A stretch of DNA of 41,104 bases from IMG/VR virus record IMGVR_UViG_3300024999_000207, positions 1 to 41,104 of that record. One strand, written 5' to 3'. The stretch comes from a virus. A program made the translations under genes and the position numbers. Shown piece after piece: positions 1 to 8,857 of the stretch; position 1 is the first letter of the stretch; every line of letters begins with the position of its first letter. Below the pieces are notes generated by a model. That model did not search any database, was not told the origin of the DNA, and was given only the letters and a program-made list of their open reading frames with translations.

Positions 1-1
1 T

Positions 2-376
2 ATATCTGCTGGTGGACACAGCGTTTTATTGACATATGATACCGTTGGTACTGCTGGCAATATGACTATTACTACAACTAGTGCAGCAAATTGTACGGTA
101 GAGAATTCAGTTGGTGGCACTGTTTCCGCAACAAAGCAAATGGTTATTGTAGATCGTGTTGTAACTGCACAAGATATATTGGCTAATGAAGTTAATGTTC
201 CTTTGCCATTTGCTCCAACAAAATTTATTATTCAACATTCCGATACGAATGGTGAAGACAACCCTACAACATGGAGAGCAACTATTCAAACTGCTCCTAA
301 TAGAATAAGGATTCTAGGACAAGGCGCGACTCAATTAATCGCAGGAGATGTCGTACAAATTTTAGTTTTCGAGTAG
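2..376 (+). CDS. Phage structural protein, C-terminal part (5' truncated by window edge)
   Basis: The reading frame is open to the left edge, so this is the C-terminal 124 residues of a longer gene. The TTG at 29 is unlikely to be the real start because it has no ribosome site and the frame continues upstream. The product is rich in Thr, Val, Asn and Gly, low in charge and has no membrane segment or catalytic motif, which fits a beta-rich virion protein such as the end of a capsid or decoration protein. It precedes other small structural genes. The exact role is unknown; the structural assignment is inference from composition and position. Confidence 0.6.
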   Translation: MSAGGHSVLLTYDTVGTAGNMTITTTSAANCTVENSVGGTVSATKQMVIVDRVVTAQDILANEVNVPLPFAPTKFIIQHSDTNGEDNPTTWRATIQTAPNRIRILGQGATQLIAGDVVQILVFE

Positions 377-398
377 AAAACAAATTATGGTTCTTTAA

Positions 399-412
399 TA
401 AGGTTCGAAACT
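399..412. promoter_or_regulatory. GGTTCGAAAC dyad upstream of HE gene (copy A)
   Basis: An imperfect palindrome centred on CG lies just downstream of the structural gene and just upstream of a terminator hairpin and an HE gene. Similar dyads stand at 3517-3527 and 6776-6788 in the same order relative to a hairpin and an HE gene. It could be a protein-binding site or part of an RNA structure. No known motif was recognised. Confidence 0.4.
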
Positions 413-426
413 TGTTGAAGGTAATT

Positions 427-458
427 AAAAGACATGTGCCTATACACATGTCTTTTCC
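427..458 (+). terminator. Rho-independent-type hairpin before HE gene (copy A)
   Basis: A perfect 12-bp stem (427-438 with 445-456) with a 6-base loop ends in a T-rich arm. It should reduce read-through from the structural gene into the downstream endonuclease. The stem is nearly identical to the one at 3541-3571, differing only in the loop. Confidence 0.75.
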
Positions 459-492
459 CAATTAATTCTCTAATATAGGAAGGAGAAAATAT

Positions 493-1878
493 ATGGGATT
501 ATTAACTAAAGAAGTTGAAGTTGGATTAAGTGGGGAAAATATAAAATGGTTTGAAAATTTAGGTTATATTATTCCTAGAGAAATAGATAAATGTGGAAGA
601 AATTGTGTTAAAAAGGGTACAACAATAATAGTAAACGTTGGAGATTTAAAAAGTAATAGTAATGCAATGGTAGAAGTTCAATGTGATAATAGCAGTTGTA
701 ATAAAATACTGAAAAAAATGCAATTAAATACTTATAATAAATATATTAAAGACGGTGTGTATTATTGTAAAACCTGTGCTTTAGAATTATATGGTTATAA
801 AAACTCGATGCAAACTAAATTAATTAACAGTATATCTTTTAAACAATGGTGTTTAGATAATAATCGACAGGATGTATTAGACAGATGGGATTATGTGTTA
901 AATAATTGTTTACCTAATGAAATTAGTTACAGTTCAAATAAAAAATATTACTTTCAATGTCCTAGGGGAATACATAAAAGTGAGTTAAAAAATATAAGTA
1001 ATTTTACAAAAAGAAATAGTATAATAACTTGTAACCAATGTAACTCTTTTGCTCAATGGGGTATTGATAATATTTGTAAAGATTTTCTTGAAAAATATTG
1101 GGATTATGATAAAAATATTCTAGATCCTTGGGAAATTAGCTATGCTAATAGTAGTAGTAAAGTATATATTATTTGCCAAGAAAAAGATTATCATGAGAAT
1201 TATCTAATTGCATGTGCTAGTTTTTCTGTGCAAAGAAGCAGATGTCCATATTGTACTAGTAAAAAAATACATAAGTTAGATAGTCTTGGAACATTATATC
1301 CTAAAGCATTAGCATTATGGTCTGATAAAAATAAAAAGTCTCCTTACGAATATACTACACATACTCACCAACAAGTTTATTGGAAATGCGAAAATGGAAA
1401 ACACAAGGATTATTTAAGAGGTGTAGACGGTTCTAATAGATATAATTTTCGTTGCCCTGAATGTGATTTTTCAAAAGGAGAAGAAAGAATAAGCAATAAT
1501 TTAATAAATAGTGATTGGATTCAAATTTCTCAAGAGGAATTTGATAAGATAATAAATAAATATAATAATAAATATTTCATTCCACAAAAAGAGTTTGAAG
1601 GACTTGTCGGTTTAGGTGGAGGTTTATTATCATACGATTTTTATTTGCCTAAATATAATTTATTAATTGAATATCAAGGCGAATACCATGATGGAACTGT
1701 GAAAAATCAAACTAAAGAAGACTTTGAGAAACAAGTCGAGCATGATAGACGCAAGAAGGAATACACTCAACAAAATGGATATAATTTTCTTGAAATATGG
1801 TATAAAGACTTTGATAACATAGAATCAATCTTAGCAAAAGAACTAAATGTTATCAAGGACTTTAATATAAGTATCTAA
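493..1878 (+). CDS. Free-standing homing endonuclease, zinc-finger array + PD-(D/E)XK nuclease (intact)
   Basis: Probable site-specific homing endonuclease of 461 residues. The N-terminal ~95 residues form a module shared with two other genes here, ending in CxxC-type pairs (about 64-69 and 92-95). Three further zinc-ribbon-like repeats follow, each with a WKC/FQC-type Cys and a CxxC, resembling the DUF4379 zinc-ribbon family of phage endonucleases. The C-terminal ~130 residues are nuclease: KGEERI, then YDFYLP (Asp382), then EYQGEYHD (Glu393), the PD-(D/E)XK/Vsr-like arrangement of EDxHD-type homing endonucleases. The start has GGAAGGAG about 8 bases upstream. It sits between structural genes behind a terminator hairpin, so it is an intergenic insertion. 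Family placement is established knowledge; homing activity is inferred. Confidence 0.8.
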   Translation: MGLLTKEVEVGLSGENIKWFENLGYIIPREIDKCGRNCVKKGTTIIVNVGDLKSNSNAMVEVQCDNSSCNKILKKMQLNTYNKYIKDGVYYCKTCALELYGYKNSMQTKLINSISFKQWCLDNNRQDVLDRWDYVLNNCLPNEISYSSNKKYYFQCPRGIHKSELKNISNFTKRNSIITCNQCNSFAQWGIDNICKDFLEKYWDYDKNILDPWEISYANSSSKVYIICQEKDYHENYLIACASFSVQRSRCPYCTSKKIHKLDSLGTLYPKALALWSDKNKKSPYEYTTHTHQQVYWKCENGKHKDYLRGVDGSNRYNFRCPECDFSKGEERISNNLINSDWIQISQEEFDKIINKYNNKYFIPQKEFEGLVGLGGGLLSYDFYLPKYNLLIEYQGEYHDGTVKNQTKEDFEKQVEHDRRKKEYTQQNGYNFLEIWYKDFDNIESILAKELNVIKDFNISI

Positions 1879-1913
1879 TTATAAAATTAAATAAATAAGA
1901 GGAGGAATTAATA

Positions 1914-2189
1914 ATGGCAAATACAACTGGGTATGTAAGTAAAAAATTAACGGCAAATATTTTAGCGCAAAGTGTTACTCTTGATGTAAAAGGTTTTTAT
2001 TTGATTAGTAATACGTCTGCCAATGTTGTAACAATAAATCTAGATAATTTAGTAACTGAAGATGGTGCTATAGAATTAGCAGCAGGTCAAAGCTTAGAAA
2101 ACTTTAAAGAGTATTGTAAAGTTTTACATTATAACGCAGCAGCAGATGCTTCAGTTTTAAAAATTATTGGTAAAAGAGAAAATATGTAA
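1914..2189 (+). CDS. Small phage structural protein, unknown
   Basis: A 91-residue protein with AGAGGAGG directly upstream. It looks like a small beta-rich domain (alternating hydrophobic residues, LDVKGFYLI, VVTINLDNLV) with no membrane segment or catalytic motif. It lies between virion genes and is likely a minor capsid, head-tail connector or fibre component. The endonuclease at 493-1878 separates it from the upstream structural gene. I do not recognise a specific family. Confidence 0.55.
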   Translation: MANTTGYVSKKLTANILAQSVTLDVKGFYLISNTSANVVTINLDNLVTEDGAIELAAGQSLENFKEYCKVLHYNAAADASVLKIIGKRENM

Positions 2190-2279
2190 TTATTAAACAA
2201 ATATAGGGGGAGTGAAAATCTCCCCTTTATACATAATTTTAATAATTTGTAAGAATTTATAAAGGAGGTTGATATTAAA

Positions 2280-3452
2280 TTGACTTGGTGGACGGATTAT
2301 CAAGCAAGAAGAGGTCAAGATAGAAAAACTTTGTTTACAGACAACATGAAGAATTTAGTATCAACTGAATTTGAAAATTCTACAAGTTATGAATTAGTTA
2401 AAATTAGTGATGTTGATAGAAAAACGAGAATTGTAGAAGAAAGTTCAATTATTAAGAATCCCAATAGGAAGAGATTATTATGTTTTCCTGATGAAACTAT
2501 AAATATTGGTGAAATTGTTGAATTTGATGATTCAAATTGGATTTGTGTAAACAATGACACAACTTCTCAAATATCAGATGTAGGAATTATTGAGAAATGC
2601 AACAACACCCTCCAATTCTACGACTCATCCTCAACCCTCCATCAAATCCCATGCATAATCTCAAAAGGTTCAATCTCCCTAGATGAACAAAAAATAATAT
2701 CAACTTTGGATTCAGAAATTGCAATACAAATAAGCAATACATCTATTACTAGACAAATTCCAATGAACTACGTGTTTAAAATTGGAATGAGGAATTATTC
2801 GGTAGTAAATATTGATGATATTACTGTGAATGGTTTATTGTTGATAAAAATGGTGTATAGCGAGGTTGAGCAAGTATTTCCATCATATTCTCTTACTATT
2901 TTAAATGGAGACTCGATTCAAGTCAATGAAAATGATTCATTAATAATTAATGCACAAGTGAAAATTGATGGGATAATTGTTTCTACTGTACCTAATTTAG
3001 TGTTTAGTAGTAATGATATTACAAAAGCAACTATTAATTCAATTACAGGAGTTGTGACAATTTTAGATGTTGGAAATGTTGTATTCAGTTGTAGGATGGC
3101 AAATGACTTGAATGTAATGGATGAAATTAGTGTTGAGATTGTTAGTGTACCACAAAATAATTATACTGTTGAAATTAGTGGAAGTACAAGTATAATCAAA
3201 ACATACACTAAAGAATATTTAGCAGTATTCAAAAATAATGGCTTACCTATAATTAAAGAATCATCTTTCTGGTTAACAGGAATTGATAATTTGCCAACTA
3301 CATTAGCAATTATTACATCACAAAATGCAATTAATAATACTTGTGTAGTAAGAGGGGATTATTTGGGATATGTGAAGATTTGGTGTAAGAGTGTGGATGA
3401 AGAAATTGTTAGTCAGGACGGAATGGTTATTCAGGTAAAGAGTTTGTTTTAA
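2280..3452 (+). CDS. Phage structural protein with C-terminal Ig-like (Big2) domain
   Basis: A 390-residue protein with a TTG start and AAAGGAGG at 2262-2269. The N-terminal ~200 residues begin MTWWTDYQARRG and contain a beta-rich region; I do not recognise its exact family, but it resembles small head-tail or head-closure proteins in position. From about residue 205 to 290 the pattern SYSLTILNGDSIQV...SSNDITKATINSITGVVT is that of a bacterial Ig-like group 2 domain, and a second similar domain follows to residue 390. Ig-like domains on virion proteins often mediate weak surface adhesion. A C-rich, G-poor stretch at about 2597-2690 differs in codon use from the rest of the gene. In-frame alternative starts (ATT at 2274) exist. 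Confidence 0.6.
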   Translation: MTWWTDYQARRGQDRKTLFTDNMKNLVSTEFENSTSYELVKISDVDRKTRIVEESSIIKNPNRKRLLCFPDETINIGEIVEFDDSNWICVNNDTTSQISDVGIIEKCNNTLQFYDSSSTLHQIPCIISKGSISLDEQKIISTLDSEIAIQISNTSITRQIPMNYVFKIGMRNYSVVNIDDITVNGLLLIKMVYSEVEQVFPSYSLTILNGDSIQVNENDSLIINAQVKIDGIIVSTVPNLVFSSNDITKATINSITGVVTILDVGNVVFSCRMANDLNVMDEISVEIVSVPQNNYTVEISGSTSIIKTYTKEYLAVFKNNGLPIIKESSFWLTGIDNLPTTLAIITSQNAINNTCVVRGDYLGYVKIWCKSVDEEIVSQDGMVIQVKSLF

Positions 3453-3516
3453 ATTTTTATTATAATAGTTAAATTGCAATTTATCTAATTATTAACCAAA
3501 TATGGTTCTCATATGG

Positions 3517-3527
3517 GGTTGCAAACC
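3517..3527. promoter_or_regulatory. GGTTGCAAACC dyad upstream of HE pseudogene (copy B)
   Basis: This dyad corresponds to the copy at 399-412 but has GC at the centre instead of CG and better symmetry. It is preceded by the same TATGGTTCT string and followed by GGTAATAAAAGACATG, as in copy A, so about 60 bases are shared between the two loci upstream of the HE genes. Confidence 0.4.
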
Positions 3528-3540
3528 TATATGGGGTAAT

Positions 3541-3573
3541 AAAAGACATGTGCCAGTATCACATGTCTTTTCC
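3541..3573 (+). terminator. Rho-independent-type hairpin before HE pseudogene (copy B)
   Basis: A 12-bp perfect stem (3541-3552 with 3560-3571) and 7-base loop. The stem sequence equals that at 427-456, but the loops differ, which suggests a conserved hairpin that moved with the endonuclease cassette. Confidence 0.75.
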
Positions 3574-3611
3574 CATTGTCTCTCTAAATACTGGAAGGAG
3601 AATGATAAATT

Positions 3612-4729
3612 ATGGGATTAATAACTAAAGAAGTTGAGGTTATTCTACATCCTACAATTATTGAATATTATGAAGGCAAGGGATACAAAATTGTAAGAAG
3701 AAATGATAAAAGGGGTAGATTAAAGGTTATACGAGGTTCTAAAATATTAGTAAAAGTTGATGATTTAAGTAAAGGTAGTCATGTCAAAGTTGACGCTGAA
3801 TGTGATAATTGCGGAAAGATTAAAGATATTCCATGGAAAGACTTTAATAAAATATCAAAAGAAGATGGAAAATATTATTGCCAAAACTGTGCATTAAAAT
3901 TATATGGTACGGAAAATCGAAGAAAATCCAGATTAAATAATAGCATATCTTTTGAACAATGGTGTATAGAAAATGAACGTCAAGACTTATTGGACAGGTG
4001 GGATTATGATTTAAATGAGTATAGTCCGAATGAAATAAGTTATGGTTCAAATATAAAACAATGGTTAAAATGTCCAAAAGGAATACATAATAGCGAATTG
4101 AAAAAATTAACTAATTTAGTTTTTGGGCAAGAAGGAAGTATACAGTGTAATAAATGCAATTCGTTAGGCTATAAGTATCCTAATGTTTTTAATTTTTGGT
4201 CTGACAAAAATGAAAAAACGCCCTATGATTATTCTTTTTGTAGCGGAAAAAGAGTGTGGTGGAAATGCCCCAATGGTAAACACAATGATTTCAAAAGAAT
4301 AATTTCAGGCTCAACGATTCTCGATTTTCATTGTCCGGAATGTAATTATTCAAAAGGCGAAGAAAGAATTAATGAAAAATTAATTGCTGAAAGTTTTACA
4401 AAAATTTTAGAAGATGAGTATAACGAAATAATTATTTTAGATAATCAAGTCTACTATATCCCACAAAAAACTTTTGAAGGGCTTGTAGGGTTAGGAAATG
4501 GTCTTTTGTCTTATGATTTCTATATTCTTAAATATAACTAGTAGAATATCAAGGGCAATATCATGATGGTACTGCAGGAAATCAAACCGAAGAAGAATAT
4601 AAAATTCAACAGGAACATGACAAAAGAAAGAAAGAATATGCTTTACAAAACGGATATAATTTTCTAGAGATTTGGTATTGGGATTTTGATAACATTGAAG
4701 AAATATTAGACGAATATTTATCTTTTTAA
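3612..4729 (+). pseudogene. Homing endonuclease pseudogene (paralogue of 493-1878), frameshifted at the active site
   Basis: The first 309 residues match the endonuclease at 493-1878: the MGLITKEVEV start, the shared N-terminal module, CxxC zinc-ribbon repeats (one fewer than the paralogue) and nuclease motif YDFY. The frame ends at a TAG at 4539-4541. Translation resumes in a shifted frame at 4544 with EYQGQYHD and runs to a TAA at 4727-4729, matching the C-terminus of the intact copy. Aligned to that copy, four bases are missing just before the EYQG codons, so the catalytic Glu and all that follows are lost. The gene is therefore inactive as read, unless programmed recoding occurs. Its Shine-Dalgarno sequence (GGAAGGAG) is intact, which suggests recent decay or a sequencing error. 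Confidence 0.85.
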
Positions 4730-4765
4730 AGGATGTGGTGCTATTAACAAAAGGAAGTGATATTT

Positions 4766-5290
4766 ATGTCTCTTAGCTTAAAATTTAAACATATGGGGAA
4801 AAATATTGTAAAAATATTAATTCCTATAATATCTAATCAAAATTTTCTTCGGTATGTATATTACTTAACTGATGAACCATTGTTGCATCAAACATATGAC
4901 ACACAAGGAAATTTGATAAATCAACCCGATATTCAAGATAACCCCATAGGTACTTCTTTGCTTTTAACCCCATTCGATCCAACAGTTTTAACAAATTCTG
5001 TTGTGAAAGTATTCATATATCCATTACGAGGTAATTTATCAGATCCTATAAGTAATGATGTTTATGAAATTATTATTCTTTGTGATATATCTCATTATAT
5101 TCTCAATGGGTCAGGGGAGCTTCGTTTATTTATGATTGCTTACGAGATATGTCAATCTATTGATAATCAATATATTGCAGGAGCAGGAAGTTCTGTTAAA
5201 ATAACAGATTGGCGAATGTTTAAAGTTAATGATACATATGCAGGATTATCAGTATGGGCAAATGTTAGTAATGGGACATTAAGAGGTTGA
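4766..5290 (+). CDS. Phage structural protein, possibly neck or tail completion
   Basis: A 174-residue protein. ATG 4766 is preferred over GTG 4757 because AAGGAAG at 4751-4757 then has a normal spacing. It is an alpha/beta protein with IYPLRG, EIIILCDISHYIL and WRMFKVNDTYAGLSVWANV and no catalytic motif. Position before the chaperone-like and tail-tube-like genes suggests a neck or tail-completion protein. It overlaps the next gene's ribosome site (stop at 5288-5290, next ATG at 5296), so the two are translationally linked. The specific role is inference. Confidence 0.5.
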   Translation: MSLSLKFKHMGKNIVKILIPIISNQNFLRYVYYLTDEPLLHQTYDTQGNLINQPDIQDNPIGTSLLLTPFDPTVLTNSVVKVFIYPLRGNLSDPISNDVYEIIILCDISHYILNGSGELRLFMIAYEICQSIDNQYIAGAGSSVKITDWRMFKVNDTYAGLSVWANVSNGTLRG

Positions 5291-5295
5291 ATATT

Positions 5296-5991
5296 ATGGA
5301 AGAATTATTTATATTTGGAGAATATCTTGAATTAGAGACACCAATTGGAATATGCCATTTCGTTAAAACAAAAGATTACCCAAAATTAATGCAATATATT
5401 TCCACAATGCATCTTGATAAAGCAGATATAATACCATTGATTGATCAGGAATTCAAATCATATTTTGAAGAAGCAAGTTTTATTGAAATTATAAATTATT
5501 TCAAAGAAGATAATTTTAATTTATTACAAGCATTTACAGATTTGTTTAATTTCATATTCTATGAAGATGTTTTCCATAAAATAAAAACAGATCAAGAATT
5601 AACTTATTACTTAGATTTGATAAAAAAAATGAATCATATTGAATATCATAAACCAAATCCTAATCCTGAAATTGAGTATTATAACAAGTTAGAAAGAATG
5701 ATGCAGGAACAAAAAGGTGAAGTATTGACGCTAAAAGCCATGATAACTAGTGCATGGTTATACACTAATCCTTTTGAATTGACGATATATCAACTATATG
5801 CTTTATTTGATAGAATTTCAAATTTTAAAACTTTTGATATGACTACACTGTTTGCAAGCCATGGTAGTGGGTCAGATATTAATTCTTGGTATAAAGACGT
5901 TGATTTAAGTAAAAAGAATAAAACAGCATTGAGTGAAGAAGATAAAAGTTTTGCAAATAGTCATATGACAATGATTCCTAGCAAGAAATAA
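5296..5991 (+). CDS. Unknown phage protein, possible tail assembly chaperone
   Basis: A 231-residue helical, acidic cytoplasmic-type protein. ATG 5296 fits the AAGAGG site at 5281-5286 better than the TTG at 5287. It contains a W-Y-NPFELTIYQLYALFDRI motif near residues 150-170, a pattern common in phage proteins from neck/tail modules that bind other virion proteins. There is no membrane segment. It sits six bases after the preceding gene and 17 before the probable tail protein, in one operon. The function is not recognised with certainty. Confidence 0.5.
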   Translation: MEELFIFGEYLELETPIGICHFVKTKDYPKLMQYISTMHLDKADIIPLIDQEFKSYFEEASFIEIINYFKEDNFNLLQAFTDLFNFIFYEDVFHKIKTDQELTYYLDLIKKMNHIEYHKPNPNPEIEYYNKLERMMQEQKGEVLTLKAMITSAWLYTNPFELTIYQLYALFDRISNFKTFDMTTLFASHGSGSDINSWYKDVDLSKKNKTALSEEDKSFANSHMTMIPSKK

Positions 5992-6008
5992 AAATAGGAG
6001 GTATTAAA

Positions 6009-6734
6009 ATGGATAATATTATTGTAAAAGACACAATGGAGGTATATCTTAAAGATTTATCTGATGCTACAAAGACATATTTCTTTGGTGTTACTTCAAA
6101 AGCAGACTGGGCAAGCAAAATTAAGAATGAACTTTTAAAAGGTGGTATTGGGAACTATACCCAAGGCATATTATTTTCCGAACGCGAAGAAGAGTTTTCA
6201 GTAACTCCCCTGTATTTCAGTGATTCTATTGTTGGAATTCAACATGGTGTTATTCCTACAAGTGGAAGCACGACAGTAATGACAAATGAAAATCTTAAAG
6301 TGGGAGTTCCTACGGTTGGAAAAGTTACACTAGTTGGAACGGCGACTGTTGGTACTACTACAGTAGAAGTTTTTGACGCGCAAGGGAAAAAATATTCAGG
6401 AGCATTGAGTGTTGGAGTCGTTACAATCACTTCCCCTCCTGCAGATGGAACCTATGTCACAGTTGTATATCCGCAAACAGTAACAGCCAATATAACAGCT
6501 TTAAGTGCAAACACAATTCCGAAAAACTACATGATTTGGGCAAAAACTATTGCTTATAACCCTGATACAAATGCAATTGTGCAAGATATTTACCTAAACT
6601 TTTATAAAGCGGCCCCTACAGGAGAAATTAACAATGCTTTTGAAGCAAAAAATCAAGGTATGCCAATAAGTTTCTTATGTATGTGTCCTTTGGGAACGAA
6701 AGATTTTGGGCAGTATTTAACAGTTGCTCGATAA
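6009..6734 (+). CDS. Probable major tail (tube) protein
   Basis: A 241-residue protein with a strong AATAGGAGG site. The N-terminal half contains LLKGGIGNYTQGILFSERE, which resembles the KGGIGN...REeVTVT segment of Firmicute phage major tail structural proteins. Residues ~95-160 form a repetitive Val/Thr/Gly beta region that may be a small inserted Ig-like domain. The C-terminal half has IAYNPDTNAIVQDIYLNFYKA and a typical closing beta strand. A strong terminator follows at 6803, as is common after abundantly expressed virion genes. Major tail protein is the best reading; a major capsid protein is less likely because no HK97-fold features are visible. Confidence 0.55.
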   Translation: MDNIIVKDTMEVYLKDLSDATKTYFFGVTSKADWASKIKNELLKGGIGNYTQGILFSEREEEFSVTPLYFSDSIVGIQHGVIPTSGSTTVMTNENLKVGVPTVGKVTLVGTATVGTTTVEVFDAQGKKYSGALSVGVVTITSPPADGTYVTVVYPQTVTANITALSANTIPKNYMIWAKTIAYNPDTNAIVQDIYLNFYKAAPTGEINNAFEAKNQGMPISFLCMCPLGTKDFGQYLTVAR

Positions 6735-6775
6735 TTAAATTTTAATAATTAATTTTAAAAGATAGGTAATAATTG

Positions 6776-6788
6776 AGGTTCGAAACTT
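6776..6788. promoter_or_regulatory. GGTTCGAAAC dyad upstream of HE pseudogene (copy C)
   Basis: GAGGTTCGAAACTT here repeats the dyad of copy A almost exactly and again stands between a structural gene and a terminator followed by an endonuclease gene. The hairpin sequence that follows is different from copies A and B. Confidence 0.4.
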
Positions 6789-6802
6789 AATTAATTACTG
6801 AT

Positions 6803-6834
6803 AAGAAGGGATTCTCTCATCCCTTCTTCTTTTA
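6803..6834 (+). terminator. Rho-independent terminator
   Basis: A 10-bp stem (6803-6812 with 6819-6828) with a six-base loop followed by CTTTT. It ends the transcript of the probable major tail gene. Confidence 0.85.
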
Positions 6835-6882
6835 TGTTTAATTTTAGAGAGAAAATATAACATTTTAGAGAGGATGTTGGTA

Positions 6883-8304
6883 ATGCTTATAAATAGTACA
6901 ACTTTAGTAAAATGGAATGGTCATAATTTAAGATATTATATTTCAAAGGGATACAATTATACAAAAACAGGAGAATATTTTGAAGTTAAAGTAGAGGATT
7001 TGCTTTACAATAGCCGATCAGAAGTTAATGTAGAATGTGATTATTGTGGTAAAAATTTTAATCTGCAATATACATCTTATACGAATCAAATGGAGTCACA
7101 TGTCCAGAAAATAGCTTGTGATGATTGTAAAACATTAAAAGTAAAAGAAGTAAACAAAATAAAGAAAACAAATAAAAAACCAGAAACAATTAAAAACACC
7201 AACATCATAATCACAGAAGAAAAATTGATTAATGATATTTCTAATCTAATAGAAAAATATGGTAGATTCCCTACAATGTCAGAAATTTATAATGAATTAT
7301 ATATTACAGATGGAGTAATTGCATCATTTGGAGGAATGACTCGTCTTCGTGAATTGCTTAATTATAAAGACGATACTGAACTAGTGGATGATCGAGGTTA
7401 TTTAAATTCTTCTACTTATGAATATATGACAGCACAATTTCTGATTAAATATGATAAACAATACAAGAGAGAGCAACATCCTTTTATTCAAGAAGAAGGA
7501 AATCATAGAAGTGATTTTACTTTTTACACTATTAATGGAGAAGAAATTCATTGCGAGGTATGGGGTTATGATTTAACAAGAACAGATTCCAGGATAAATA
7601 ATAGATATAGAGATCATAGAGAAAATAAGCAAAGATTATATGATAAGTATAATATAAATCTAATATCTATTGAGTGTGAAATATTTAATAATACATATGA
7701 TAATATCCAAAAGGAACTATATAATATATTTAAACCATATTTGGAATTATAATTCAAAGATGTAAGTTGCGATTATATAATTCCACCTACAAAAATATCT
7801 GATGAAGAGTTATTTAAAAGAACTATGGAATTATCTAAAGACGGTATAACTATGCCATTACCAAAAGATTTAAGAACTAATCACAGTGGATTATATAGAC
7901 AAATATGGCTACGATTTGGAGCATGGCGTAATTTTGCAGAGCGTTTTGACAAGGGAAAAGAAATAAGAGGTAGGGGTTATTGGACGGAAGATAATTTATT
8001 TAATACATTTATCTATGTATTAAATAAATATAATAAAGTTTTGAATGGTGATGAATTACAATTTTATTCAAAAGACGATATTGTTTTAAAAGGTTATTAT
8101 GGTGCAATCAAGAAAAATGGTAAATATATTGATTATACATTAAAATTTGCAGATAAATATATTACGAGTGACATGCCATTTAATAGTGGTTTAAATACAT
8201 ATTTAATTAATATAAAGAATAAAAGAAATAAGAATGTAACATTAATACAACAGGAATATGCAAAAGAAATATTAAAAACATCTAGTAATTTATCAGCAAA
8301 ATAA
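6883..8304 (+). pseudogene. Homing endonuclease split by an in-frame TAA
   Basis: One reading frame of about 473 codons is interrupted only by a TAA at 7750-7752. The same frame continues without another stop to 8304. The first part (289 residues from ATG 6883) has the N-terminal module shared with the other endonucleases, a CDYCGK...CDDCK zinc finger, an HEAR-type repeat (EEKLINDISNLIEKYGRFPTM...FGGMTRL) and a PD-(D/E)XK core (REQHPF, RSDFTF, HCEVWGYD). The second part contains two more HEAR-like helical repeats (LRFGAWRNFAERF) likely used for DNA binding. ATG 6883 is preferred to 6874, which touches the GAGAGG site. Either a nonsense mutation removed the C-terminal DNA-binding part, or the stop is read through. 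The nuclease half could still be made. Confidence 0.7.
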
Positions 8305-8347
8305 TCAAAATCAAAAAATCCAAAACAAAAAGGAGTATCATCAACTA

Positions 8348-8416
8348 ATGAACAAACCTAAAACCCTATCAACAATCAAAATCCTCCTTCACACTAAAAA
8401 CATTCCAATCTCTTGA
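8348..8416 (+). CDS. 22-codon leader ORF overlapping the next gene
   Basis: A short frame starting at ATG 8348 has AAAAGGAG 10 bases upstream, a better ribosome site than that of the following gene. Its TGA (8414-8416) overlaps the TTG start at 8413 of the next gene in the -1 frame. It may couple translation, or be the original 5' end of the next gene after a frameshift. The composition is C-rich and G-poor, unlike the downstream gene. Confidence 0.35.
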   Translation: MNKPKTLSTIKILLHTKNIPIS

Positions 8417-8748
8417 AAAACATCATAAGACATGTTGGCAATTTAACTTCTGATGATATGGAAGAAATATCAAATATTTTTGGTGAAGATTATATACTTG
8501 GCATTAAATATTGGTCAGGAAGAAAATCTTGTAGTTTAAAAAGGTATTTTGAGATGAGAGATGAATATTTGGTATTAGATAATAAAGAAATAGTTAGTAT
8601 CGAAGATGATTTTGAAGACAATTATCTAAACATAAGAGAAGTATATATTTGTGCCAGTGATTATGATTATCTGATAGACAGTGAAGATGAGCAGAAATAC
8701 AAATACGCCGAAGAAGAAATAGAAGAGCTTAGAAATAGACATAAATAA
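8413..8748 (+). CDS. Small acidic protein, unknown
   Basis: A 111-residue acidic protein (IEDDFEDNYLNIREV, DSEDEQKYKYAEEEIEEL) with a TTG start that has no ribosome site of its own; the start is embedded in the end of the 22-codon frame at 8348-8416. No domain is recognised. It lies between an inactivated endonuclease and a strong terminator and may be cargo of the endonuclease insertion. If translation enters from 8348 by a -1 shift, the product gains about 22 basic residues. Confidence 0.45.
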   Translation: MKNIIRHVGNLTSDDMEEISNIFGEDYILGIKYWSGRKSCSLKRYFEMRDEYLVLDNKEIVSIEDDFEDNYLNIREVYICASDYDYLIDSEDEQKYKYAEEEIEELRNRHK

Positions 8749-8807
8749 TAATTATAAGAAATGTACAATCCTATAATTATTACAAAAACATCCAACCAAA
8801 ACAAAAA

Positions 8808-8857
8808 ATAAGAGGAAGACAGACAGACAAAATTGTCTTCTTCCTCTTATTTTTTTA
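8808..8857 (+). terminator. Strong Rho-independent terminator
   Basis: A long stem (AATAAGAGGAAG at 8808-8819 with its complement at 8840-8851, extended inward by GAC/GTC) is followed by a run of seven Ts. It ends transcription before the next structural gene. Confidence 0.9.

Noticed and set aside
401-412. GGTTCGAA resembling a tRNA T-arm
   Set aside because: No acceptor, D or anticodon stems can be drawn around any of the three copies; it is a short dyad, not a tRNA.
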